This document shows positions 11,460-23,300 of a stretch of 64,000 nt of DNA, one piece after another. Both the position numbers and the translations under genes were made by a program. A model generated the notes under the pieces. The model was not told the origin of the DNA. It searched no databases and worked only from the letters and a program-made list of their open reading frames with translations. The DNA is from Epiperipatus broadwayi. Its lineage: Eukaryota; Onychophora; Udeonychophora; Euonychophora; Peripatidae. The stretch is from positions 25,557,053 through 25,621,052 of the forward strand of contig JAQFVV010012394.1 of the NCBI GenBank assembly GCA_028023455.1. The letters run 5' to 3'. Each line of letters begins with the position of its first letter. Positions within the stretch are counted from its first letter, which is position 1.

Positions 11460-12975
11460 CGGTAGGACATTCAGGTATTAGATTTAAAAATCCCAGGTCA
11501 AGCCCCAGCATTTATCTAATAGTTACCTATTAAGAAAAAAACCTTAAGTTTTCAGACATCCATGTCTTCAAATCCAGTTATCTAACTTAAATAGTCATAC
11601 AGGAACTGAACTAATAATTTCAGATACACCACATATTAATAACTTTAACAATGTAAAATTGCCAAAGCCTCAAGAGCAAAACAATAATTGCAAGAAAATC
11701 AAGTCATATATCACATGACTTAATTTAATAAGCTTGTACTTCAAATGTTATATGAGCATGCTAATAGCTCTTAACAAGCTTTTCTGATATCCCTATCCTC
11801 AGACTGGTTTCTAGTTCTGACTATTGCTAGTGAGGTGCTACGACATTCAGGGATTAGATTTAAAAATACCAGATCAAGCCCCAGCATTTATCTAATAGTT
11901 ACCTATTAAGTAGAAAATCTGAAATTTTCAAATATCCATATGCCTTCAAATCCAGCTATCTAACTTAAATAGCCATATGGAATTGAACTAAGTTAAGATA
12001 TAAAATATATTAATAGCTTTAGCAATATAAAATTGCCAAAGCCTGAAGAGCAAAACAATAATTGCAAGAATCATGTGACTTAATTTAATCTTGTACTACA
12101 GATGTTATATAATGAGCATGCTAGTAGCTCTTAACAAGCTTTTCTCAATATCCCTATCCTCACACTGATTTCTAGCTCTGGCTGCCGTGAGTAAGGCACT
12201 AAGACATTCAAGTATTGGGATTGAACTAAGTTCAGATACACCATATATTAATAGCTTTAGCTATATAAAATCGCTAAAGCCTCAAGAGCAAAACAATAAT
12301 TGCAAGGAAATCAAGCCAAATATCATGTGACTTAATTTAATAAACTTGTACTACAAATGTTATATAATGAGCATGTTAATATCTCTTAACAAGCTTGTCT
12401 GAATATCTCTATCCTCACTCCCCTCTGGCTGTCGTCAGTGAGACACTGGGATTAGGTATTAGATTTAAAAATACCAGGTCAAGCCCCAGAACTTATCTAG
12501 AAAATCTGAAAATTTCAGACATCCATAAGTCTTCAAATCCAGCTATCTAACTTAAATAGCCATATAGGATTCAATTAAGTTCAGATACATCATATATTAA
12601 TGGCTTTAGCAATATAAAACCAACAAAGCCTCAAGAGCAAAACAATAATTCCAAGGAAATCAAGTCATATATCACATGACTTAATTTAATATTTGTAGTG
12701 TAAGTTTATTAAATTAAGTCATGTGATATATAACTTGATTTCCTTGCAATTATTGTTTTGCTCTTGAGGTTTTGGTGATTTTATATTGCGAAAACTACTA
12801 ATATATGGTATAGCTGAACTTAGTTCGGTCTCCTATGGTGATTTAAGTTAGATAGCTGGATTTGAAGACATATGGATGTTTGAAAATTTCAGATTTCCTA
12901 TTTAATAGGTAACTATTAGATAAATGCCGAGGCTTTCCCTGGTATTTTTAAATCTAAGAACTGATTGTCCTAGTG

Positions 12976-13014
12976 CCTCACTGATGACAGCCAAAGATAG
13001 AAACCAGTCCAAGG
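12976..13014 (+). ncRNA. Hammerhead-like core, inverted family B unit
   Basis: CCUCA, CUGAUGA, AGC-CAAA-GAU, GAAA, CCAG, UC, CAAGG. The boxes are intact, but stem II has one mismatch and stem I two, so it is probably decayed. Confidence 0.35.
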
Positions 13015-13316
13015 ATAGAGATATTCAGAAAAGCGTGTTCAAATACATTGTATGATATTAATTTTGTTTATGTATAATTATTGTACTAGCAATACTTAAA
13101 TGCATGTGTATAAATATATTTTGATTTATAAGTATCAACTTTACTCCACTCACAATTTAGACACAACCTATTTTAGATAAATATATTAATGATTATCACT
13201 AATCATTTATTAAATTACAGATTATTCCTAACTCTATTACAAACATCAGTAAAAGATTATTAATATTTATCTGAAAATTTGTGATGATGGTATATTATTA
13301 GAATGATATGATGGAC

Positions 13317-13722
13317 TATTTCCACCATCAGTTGAATGTATAGAAAATTTTAAACTTTATTTAAACTTTCCAAATACAAACTTGTTAGCAAAACAGGCAA
13401 AACTCTCTATACATATTGCCACTCAGTGCAAGTCAAAGCAATCAATGGATGCCAAAAGGCTTGTGCATAAAATCCCCATCTAGTGCCTACTCATCCAATA
13501 TCTGCAGACTAGTTTCTGGCTTGTGGCCTTCGTCAGTGGCAATACATATAGAGAGTTTTGCCTGTTTTAATAACAGTTATATGCAAGCATAAGAAATGGT
13601 GTTCACGTGATAATTATTAATTTGTTAATAATAACACACACACAAGTTGTTTGTATTTGGAAAGTTTGAAATTTTCTATACATTCAACATTCTCTCGTAG
13701 ATGATGGAAGTAGTCCAACATA
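13317..13722. repeat. Nested inverted repeats: SINE tails around a short family A copy
   Basis: The outer arms (13317-13391 and 13640-13722) are inverted. They match the 3' tail of the tRNA-SINE (GATGATGGAA.TAGTCCAA, GTTGAATGT). The inner part is a shortened family A element with a hammerhead-like core at 13502-13541 on the - strand (CUGACGA, GGC/GCC, GAAACUAGUC; stem I partly lost). Confidence 0.7.
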
Positions 13723-14119
13723 TCCCATCTAAAGATTATTAATAAACACACATGGAAATAATTAATATAGACGTAAATATTAATAGACAACATTTACACA
13801 ACAAAAACATCCCAATCAACAATCATAAGTAGCTAATTATCATAGGACAGATATCAAGCATATGTAATCACTAGTTGAAGTTGAGTTAAAATTGCATAGG
13901 AGGCTTGTTTCTTGAATAATAATGAATTAAAACATCTTGCAAACATTTTTCAGTTTTATTATTTGAAAGATACGAAAAATGATCTGACAAAAATCACATT
14001 TTTTCTGAATTATATAAATAAATGTATAATCACCATCAAAAGAAAGAGAATAGCTATACCTGATCTTAAATACAATATGCAGCATGTTTAAAGAAATTCT
14101 CATAATTTTTTATATTTAC

Positions 14120-14303
14120 CAAAAACTTGTGATGACATCATCAAAATGTGACCTATTTCAGTTAACGCGAGAACTAAAATGTTGATTACACATGCGTTTT
14201 ACGTAATTTGCTGCACTATTTCATCATTCAGTATATTTTAAAAATTATTTATAGGAAAGTAATTATTTAATTTCTCACTTAGTAAAGTTTATTTTTGTCG
14301 AAC
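14120..14303 (+). promoter_or_regulatory. Probable NARS1 promoter and 5' UTR
   Basis: The 180 bp before the NARS1 start contain a near-palindrome at 14130-14143 with TGACATCA, a CRE/ATF-like site, and more CpGs than the surroundings (AACGCGAG, TTTTACGTAA). ATF4-type control of aminoacyl-tRNA synthetase genes is known in animals; assigning it here is inference. No clear TATA box is seen, and the transcription start cannot be placed. Confidence 0.35.
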
Positions 14304-14343
14304 ATGTCAGATCTTATATCAGATACGGGAAAAATGTCTATAG
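14304..14343 (+). CDS. NARS1: NARS1 coding exon 1
   Basis: This exon encodes the first 13 residues (MSDLISDTGKMSI) plus one base of a Gly codon, ending at a GTGAGT donor (phase 1). An in-frame TAA lies 21 bases upstream of the ATG. A possible acceptor (CACTTAG, ending at 14282) leaves open a spliced 5' UTR. Confidence 0.85.
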
Positions 14344-17300
14344 GTGAGTTAATTTCTTTGTCTATGCAAATCTTTGCTAATTAGGCTACGTTGTCAATGC
14401 CGGCCTATCGAGTAAACCAATGTTGGCAGATGGGTAATTATTCTTCGATTGATGCAAAAAGTACGCTAAAACGTAGGATGAAGTTTATATATATGGATTC
14501 CCTTTAAGATGACTTAATTTTTTTTTCTTTTTGCTCAACCTGAAAATTTGGAACTACTTTTTATTTAGGCTTGCCTATTTAAATTTTAAACAATGCATTA
14601 AAGAAACTGTAGCTTCATTGAATGTAATGATATATTTTTTTCTAACTGCTTTTTAATTATGTTTTTTTTTCTCACGATTCATAGATTAGTCGTTGTTAGG
14701 ATGTATATGTCGAAAATTATAAATGATGAAGAAAAAAATATTTATTCGTAGACCATGCTATGCTAATTTTCCAAAGTTGAATTTCCTGATATATTACTGT
14801 GTACATGGATTCCATTTTTAATTTATTTAAATGTTTACATTAAAAAATAGTATTATTTTATAGGTTGTTAAAGCTAATGTATATTATTGATTTGTCACGT
14901 CTAGTATACATTTTTCATCTTGCTTTCCTTAAATGTCCGTATTATTGACAAGACCGGCTTCAGTTAGTGCGGTGCCCATCAAAATATGACTTTTATAAAT
15001 CGCATTTTTAATTTTAAAAAATTAGAAATTGAATAATATAATTTAAACAAAATATACATCTATATCGAAGCAATATAAAACAACGTTTAAAACATTTTCT
15101 ATGTTTTTGCTCGGAGAACTGAATAGGATCATCAATTTGATCTTATGTAATTTAACTTAAAAAAATATCCTTTCATAAGATACTGGTATGACACCACTAA
15201 ATATCATATAAGCACCATTCTTTATGCATACACAAACTGCTTACACACAGGCATGTTCATTGTGACTTTTCCTTATATGGAGTCAGGAATCTTTAAGATG
15301 CAAAACTCTCCATACAATAGCACCACTCAGTGCAAGCCAGAGTAGTCAATGGATACAGGAAGGTTTATGCATAAAATCCCTATCTAGTCCCTACTTATCC
15401 TATATCTGCAGACTAGTTTCTAGCTTTTGGCTTTCATCAGTGAGGAACCTTAGATCTAATATCTAGGTGCAGTGTTCTCAGATCCAAGCTCCTCACTGAT
15501 GAAAGCCAAAAGCTAGAAAGTAGTCTGGGGATATTGGATGAGTAGGCACTAGATGAGGATTTTATGCACAAACCTTCCTGCATCCATTGATTACTCTGGC
15601 TTGCACTGAGTGGCACTACCATATGGAGAGGTTTGCCTATGTGTGATATTGGTGTGTTTAAATATATTTGAAGAGCAATGGAAAAGTTAGGAAAAGCTAT
15701 AGCTTTACACTTTCTGCTACAGATTGAAACATTTTAGAAGGCTTTCTGTTTCATCATATTGCTGTCAAATCCATATCTTTACAAAATTAGTGGATGAGTC
15801 TTGTAGAGTTTTATTATTCATCAGAGCAATTTTTAATTGTTCCATATGCTTTTTTAGTACATCTTTCATTTTTTGAAATTTTCCCCAAAATCCAAATCCA
15901 TATAATTGTTCAAGTTTAGTTTGTAATGATTGTTTTAGAACTACATTAAAAGAATTTACTTTGAACAGTTATTCTGGATTAATAATTGGTTCATCGGTGA
16001 CTTCATAATATATATATTTCTCAATCTTTTATTTTGAAATTTTTGGAATTATCTCCGAATCTTCTACAAGTGTTTTTGGCAATGAATACTTTCTTGATTA
16101 TTTGGTCAATTAACATAATAGGTTTTCAAATAAAGTGCTACAGAGATATCCATGGTATCACTTTGAAGTTCCTTGCTAACAAAATTTACCATACCAAAAA
16201 ATGAGAGATACTATAAATTTGTAATCTTTTAATGAGTGTGTAAGTGATTCTGTATTATTTTTAACTGGATGATGTTTCTGATATTTCAAGAAAAGCATTG
16301 TAGACTTGACCTATTTGATATCTAAGTGTGATATGCTCACATTGTATTGCAGTGTCTTCATAATATGATCTGGAATATGTTTATGGAGAATTGTAATATC
16401 TCTTAGTAGATGTATGATAATAAAACAAAGGTTTGAAGTATTTCAAAAAAAGTTAACACATCAGGGCAAGTTTTAACTGTATCTGACAAAACAAGATCAT
16501 ATTTATAAGTACAGGGTATAAAAAAATGTTCTTGAATTTTTCATTAAGAGTCTACGCTGTACTCCTGAATTTTCTCGTTCATATTTGAATTATTATCATA
16601 CTCTTGCTCCTGATATTATTAGTATTTAATCCTAGAAAATTAATTTCTCACTCCAGCCCAGCATATAATTTTTTTCCAGAATTCCTTTCTACATTTATAA
16701 ATTTAATAAACTGTTCATAAATACCAATGATTGAAAAATGTACTGTCTATATCGCCAGAGATATGTCTGTGTATAAGAGACATTTGTGCTTGGGAACTGA
16801 TATCTGAATCTGAAGTATAGTCAAGAATTACAGCAAAATACTTTCCTGGATTTTATTAGATTTATAATCTGGTTTTGGATTTTACTTTCCATTAAATTCA
16901 CTAATTCATTTTGAATGATTAGATAACATTCTTGATCCTGTTTACTGAACAATTCATTGAAGATGGTCATGAATTTTTGGATCAAATTTCCTAAGCAGTT
17001 CAATAATTTCTAGAAAGTTTCCATTATACAAATCACCTATATTTTTAACAGGTATTCAAAATGCCATTTACATTAATTAGAAATTGTATTGCTAGCAATC
17101 TTTTAAAAAATGTGACTTAATCTCTTGTTTTTATTGATTTGGTAATCCCTGTTGTATCTTATCTATACTTTCAGCAGATGAAATGTTCTTTTGAAGCATT
17201 TAACATTACATTGAAATGATATTCATTTTTCATGTTCTGCTAGTCTGGTATGGGTCCAATTATTAAATCTAATGTGGACAAGACAATCGTCTTATTATTA

Positions 17301-20300
17301 CAGAAAAGATGACAATCAAAATATTTTATTTTTTATCAGAATGTATTTTCCAGGGATGATATATGATTTTACCATTTGGAAGTTTTCTTTTAAGATAAAC
17401 TTTTGAAAAATGAGTTACATTATTTTGATGGGGAAATTTATCCACAGGAATTTTGGTGGTCCTTTATTATTTGCTTCTCTTTGGCCAAGTAGCAGGATCA
17501 TCTGTTATATTTAGTAGTTCATTATTCTTGTGCACCACTGAATTCTTTTCATGACATTGTTCTTATAAATATGTTTCTTCAGGATTATTATCTACATCCA
17601 TCTTAATAGCCTGAAGTCTTCTGGAGACATTTTCATTTATATAAATATTTTCACATTGTGAACTTTTAAAAATTTGTGCAAAGCATCTTTTTGCGTTTCA
17701 TCTGCAATTTTTGTTATTCACTTAATTTTCTTTTGGTACTATCACTTTTATATTTTCTGTCAACTTCTCTCATTTTAAATTGGACATCCTATGAAAAAAA
17801 TGATTGGAGAATGTAAAGATTTCTTTGCAAAGGTAGAATAAATATATATTGGTATTAAATTTGCATTAAAATAATCAAAAATATTTTCATAATTTTCTCT
17901 TAATTAAAAAGTATTGAAAACTTGCTGCGAATAATATAAATTAGCAGCTTAAAGAGTTTATATTTTTAGGTTTTAAAGGCGCTAATTGAACAATTGAGAT
18001 TTTTTTATTATTTTTATGTAATAATAATAAGTACAGTATAGATAAGTTTATTGAATTGCTCACGAAGTTGCAAATATAAAATAGTTACACTATATTAAAA
18101 TTTTGCTGTAGAAATAATTCATATAGACAAATAATTAAATTCATAATTTAGTGAAATAAATGATAATTTATTTGTCTAAGAATTTTTTTTAAAGATACCC
18201 TATTATATATCTTTATTTTTTGCAATTGTGCATAAGACAACTTGCTACATGCATACTATGTGCAGCATGAGAGTTGGCGGAAACAGCACTACAATTCGTT
18301 AATTCTGTGCTATAATATTGATAACTCTTAATAGAAACCTGTGCAAAATATTGCATTAACAATCAATGTTAAAAAAAGTATTTGAATATGTATAGTTGTT
18401 TCCAGTTATTGTAATTTTTGAAATAATGAGTTAATATAATATTTTTTACAATATTTAATTGCATAAACTTGACAGGTGTGGGTCCCTTTAAGAATGGGGC
18501 CTGATTGGATGCAATTGATTCAATTGGCTCATATGTGGCCCTGATCATTGATTATACGTTCATTAATATTGAATGTTTTTACTCACTATTATGGTTTCAA
18601 AATTTTGTTTTGTGACATATTGGAAGACCATATGTGCATATAGATTACTTTTAACATAGTTATATATCCCAATCAATTATTTTAAATGAACCAGGATATT
18701 TGTGTTCATTACCTGTTCGCAAATAGTCCCCTCCCCTACATTAGTATTATTTCTCATGGGTCATAGCTAGTGAGTGTAATTTAGCAAATGAAATGCTATA
18801 ACCATATATAATCATTTTTCATCTGTTTTCTACATTGAAACTATATAATTTTATTTTTTTGCTCTAACATTCTTCATAAAAATAGTTTTTTTTTCTATTT
18901 TGATCTTTTTTTTTTTTTCTTAATATTTCACTTCAAATATCTGTATTGGTAGCAGTAATATAAGAAATTTATTAATCATAGCCTTATCAATAACTAAGCA
19001 TGACATCACTTTACCGACAAAACATCACATGACCTTAGTTTGTACATATTGATGTACATTATCAAAATTTTTATTCTCTCTACTCTTTTGCCATTTTGTA
19101 GTCATATGACATATTGGGTTTGTATCAATTCTGGGCAAAGAATTAAGATAACGAAAGTTATAAAAAAGTTAAGTTACTATAATATACAGAAACTGAACTG
19201 GTTTCAGATCTATATAACTATGCAAACAAATAGGCTTGAATTGAAAAATTAAAAAAAAAAGGTTTAATTTAGACTAATAGCTTGATAGTATAACAAAAAA
19301 TAAAATGACTGCTGCTAGAGGAAAAGTGCATTAGATCCAAAAGGTTTAAGTCCACTGTTCAAAAAATCCAAAAAAGCCCATTGATGAAAGCCACAAGCTA
19401 GAAACTAATCTTTGATTACTAAAACTTATATAAAAGATGGTGTAAGATTAGAGAAAATAAAATAATTTGTTAATAAACATCACTTTAAATTATGTAGAAA
19501 AACGCACTTGTGTATTTCTTCTGTGTGTTATATTGAAAATCATATGTAGTAAGGAAAAGAAGTGAGTCCTTTAGGTTGTAAAAGATCCATAATGTTATCA
19601 AGGGAGAATTAATGATATTTTTCTTATTTCTAGTTATAGAATGCAGGTAAAAGTATTTGACTGTCTAATTATCATTATTTGGGAAAGAAAAATTGGAATG
19701 TAAACATAACCTTTGAAATCTAGAATGTGCAGATTATGAAATAAGGAAAGCTTGATTTAGAAGAAATGAAATTGGATGATCCACACATTGACAACTTGAG
19801 TGTTAATAAAGCAGGTTAGACAGGAAAATTTTGGCTCAGAAAAATATTCTTTATGTTATACAAGTCAAGAATAACAAGAAGTGGTATGGCTTTCATTGTT
19901 AGGAACTATGCAAGGACTATCAGGATATAATCATGTGATATCAATTCATTTTCATAATTTAAAGCTATTTGTCAGAAACTCCAGCAAATAATGAAGAAAT
20001 TGAGAAGTTTATAATCAGGAGCAAATAGAATTTGATAAAACTTTCAGACAAAATTAACAATTGGCATAGGAATATTGGAGATGGAAAGAAAAGAGAAGCA
20101 GAAATGAAATACGAGAATATCTTAATAAGTTTTTGTCAATTTAATAATTTTTTTATTGGCAATAAATGTTTAAGCAACCAAAGAACATTATATTATATCC
20201 ATGGATATTGCCCAATAGAGTATAGAGAAATTGATTGATTACCTGTAGAACACTCAGCAGTGAAAGATCTCTATTTTCTAAAATAAAACAATCAGAGTGG

Positions 20301-23300
20301 AGAATTGATCTTGAATTACTCAGATATAAACTTCTATTAAAGCTAAAGAAAACAATTTTCTAGATGTAATCTAGAGAATATATTAATTGCTTTTAAGGTT
20401 TTTAGATGTAATTGTATGTGAATCAGATGAGAAAGGACATTAATAATTGCGAAGAAAAGAAGCCATAATTATTAAAAAAGACAAACAGTCATTAAAAGAG
20501 AAATTTTTTGGAAAAAAAAAGCATGAGGAATTTCAGGGGTTTTTTGAAATTAGAAGGAAATATCAATGATGAATGGGTTTGCTGAAAAATGGGCAGATTG
20601 TAACCCAACTAACAAAGGATCACATATAGATAACAGAAATATACAGAAAAAGCATCACAGATCAAAATTAAATACTTGAACACTATACCAGAAAGAATGA
20701 TTGAAATTATAGTTAGTCGACAGCTTGTAGGTTGACAGAAATCACTTTATATTATTAAGTCTTGAGAGTTTTTGATAGAGTATACCCACTATCATACCAT
20801 ATCATATGCAATTTAGAATATTCTGTAAATCATTCAAAATAGAGCTGCACATCAAAAAAAAAATTGCAAATATGATTAGTTGCTTTCATGTAAGATTGAA
20901 GAAATTCGGGGTGTCACTTAATGATTGTTGGATAATTGATCATCATCAACAATTATCAATCCACTGTAGGATGAAGGTGTTTCCAAGGTCAATCCATCTT
21001 GTCTTATCTTTAGCTTCTCTTCTCCACATAACCCCTGCACACTTTCTTATTTCATCCATCCATCTGACATGTGGTCTCTTTCTGGGTCTTTTACAATCTC
21101 TTGGAATCCTGTTTAAGATTTCAATTGTCCATCTATTATCATCTCTTCTAGCAATATGTCTAGCCCAAATCCACTTCATTCTTTTAATTTTTTCACTGAG
21201 ATCAGTAACAGTGTTTGTTCTCTTATCCATATATTACATTTTCGATCTCTTCTTGTTACTCCCAGTATGCATATCTCGTATTTCTTTGAATGATTTGAAG
21301 TCTCTGTATTGCTCTTCTCAGATCCATAAGTAAGAACTGGTAAACACATTTATTAAAAACCTTCCTTTTCAAACACATAGGCAAATTTCCTTTTAGTATT
21401 AAGTTATTTCTACCAAAAGGACTCCAACCAAGTTTAATTCTATGATTAATTTCATTCATTATGTTTCCATCTGTATTAATAATCTGACTGAGGTATTTTT
21501 AACTGTTAACTTTTTCTAATTCATCATAATCGATATTTATTTTCATATTTTGAGAAAATCCATTAAACATTACTGTAGTCTTTTTAACATTTATCTTTAT
21601 TCCTATTTTCATCTGATGACTCCTGCAACATTTTCTGCAGTTCTAAAGCATTATTTGCAACAACAACTACATTATCTGCAAAATCTAAATGACTTAAATA
21701 ATCTTCATTTACTTTCACTCCTTTAGCTTCCCATTTTAATCCACAAAATACTTCTTGCAGCACTGCTGTAAAAAGTTTTGGAGATATAGAGTCACCGTCT
21801 TACACCCTTCTCAATGTTGACTTTCCTAAAATCATTATGTAATCTAATTGTTGCTGTTGCATTTTTATAAATATTCTTTAAAATATAACCATATCCTGGA
21901 TCTATACCTTGATGATCCAATGCTTTAATTACTGAAGAAATGTTTATAGAATCAAATGCCTTTTCATAATCTACAAATCCAAAGCATAAGGGCAACTCAT
22001 ATTCATTTGCCCTTTCTATAACTTCTCTCAATACCTGGATGTGATCCACTGTACTAAAACCACTTTTAAATCCAGCTTGTCTTGGTTGGTGGAAATCCAA
22101 TGTTCTCTGTAGACAAGATGTAATTATCTTGGTAAAAATTTTATATAAAACTGATAAAAGGCTGATAGGTCTAATATCTTCATTATCACCTTTTTTAAAT
22201 ATTAATATTAATACTGCATTCTTTCAATTATCTGGTACGTCTTTATCATTTAGACTTTTGGTATATAACTTTGCTAAAAAAATTTCTATTTCTTCACCTG
22301 CTTCTTTTAATATATTAATTATAATTCCATCATAACCTGGAGCCTTTCCTTTCTTCATACATTTAATTGCATGTCTCACTTCTTCATTTAAAATTCTGGA
22401 CAATTCGGAAGATGTAATAGATTTAGGAGGTACTTGTTCTTTATTACTATATAATTCTTGATAAAAGTCTTCTACGTATTTTATTATGTCATCTCTCTTT
22501 TTAGTAATAATTCCATCTTTTTTTCTTATTGCAGATATAAATTTCCTACAATACCAAAATGTTGTTTTACACTCTTGAGACTTTTATTCTCTTCTACAGC
22601 TTTCCTTGCTGGTTCACAGTTGTACTTTCTTATATCATTTTCAACTCTTTTCTGTACCATTTTACAAAATTTGAGATATTCTGTTCTTTTTAATGCATCA
22701 TTTTTGTATATCTTAATATTCCTTCTTTTCTTCATAATTTCTCTAGTCTCAGTAGAAATTTTATTGGTCAATTGCTGCTTTTTCTATTAGCTATCTTTGT
22801 TGCAGTTTTTAAAAATGCATCAATTATTTTCATATTAATTTCATTCAAATCTGAGTCATGTTCAAAATCTACTAATACTTGAAACCGATTTGCAAATTTT
22901 AATTTAAATTCATTAGAATGTTTCTGAAGATTAGAAATATCAACTGTTGTAATTGTTTTTCTTAATAATTTTTGTCTCTAGTTTTGCATTAACATGTACG
23001 TATCTTATATATCACATGATCACCATTTCTTAGGCTTGCTTATAACTGTTATTAAAACAGGCAAAACTCACCATATGTATTGCCACTCACTGCAAGGTAG
23101 AGTAATCGGTGGATGTCAGAAGGCTTGTGCATAAAATCCCCATCTAGTGCCTACTCATCCAATATCCCCAGACTACTTTCTGGCTTGTGGCCTTCCTCAG
23201 TGAGGAGCCTTGGATCTGAGAGCACTGGACCTAGATCTTAGGATTCAATGCAACCCTCCAGCAGCCACCTTTTATCTCTACTTATCTATAAAACTATGAG

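Larger units (their letters stand above)
11309..13043. repeat. Family B tandem array, four direct units plus one inverted
   Basis: Direct units start at 11309, 11689, 12063 and 12301 (380, 374, 238 and 350 bp; the third has an internal deletion). A stub at 12651-12700 leads into an inverted unit (~12703-13043). Each unit runs from TGCAAGGAAATCAAGTCATA through GAGCATGCTAATAGCTC and a hammerhead-like core to AGAGCAAAACAATAATTG. Units differ by many substitutions. The core is on the - strand in direct units and on the + strand in the inverted one. Confidence 0.9.
15205..15650. repeat. Family A palindromic element in NARS1 intron 1
   Basis: Inverted arms run from GCAAAACTCTCCATACA to GAGAGGTTTGCC. 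The polar tail is at the left (AAGCACCATTCTTTATGCAT, the reverse of the usual 3' tail). A short TAAATAT duplication may flank it. It carries a core in each arm. Confidence 0.8.

Noticed and set aside
11309-12700. CRISPR-like direct repeats
   Set aside because: Units are ~375 bp without short spacers, in an animal genome; this is a tandem repeat array.
20806-22790. + strand frames at 20806-21333, 22129-22335 and 22458-22790, one rich in Leu and Ile like a membrane protein
   Set aside because: They are antisense to recognisable RTE LINE coding sequence.
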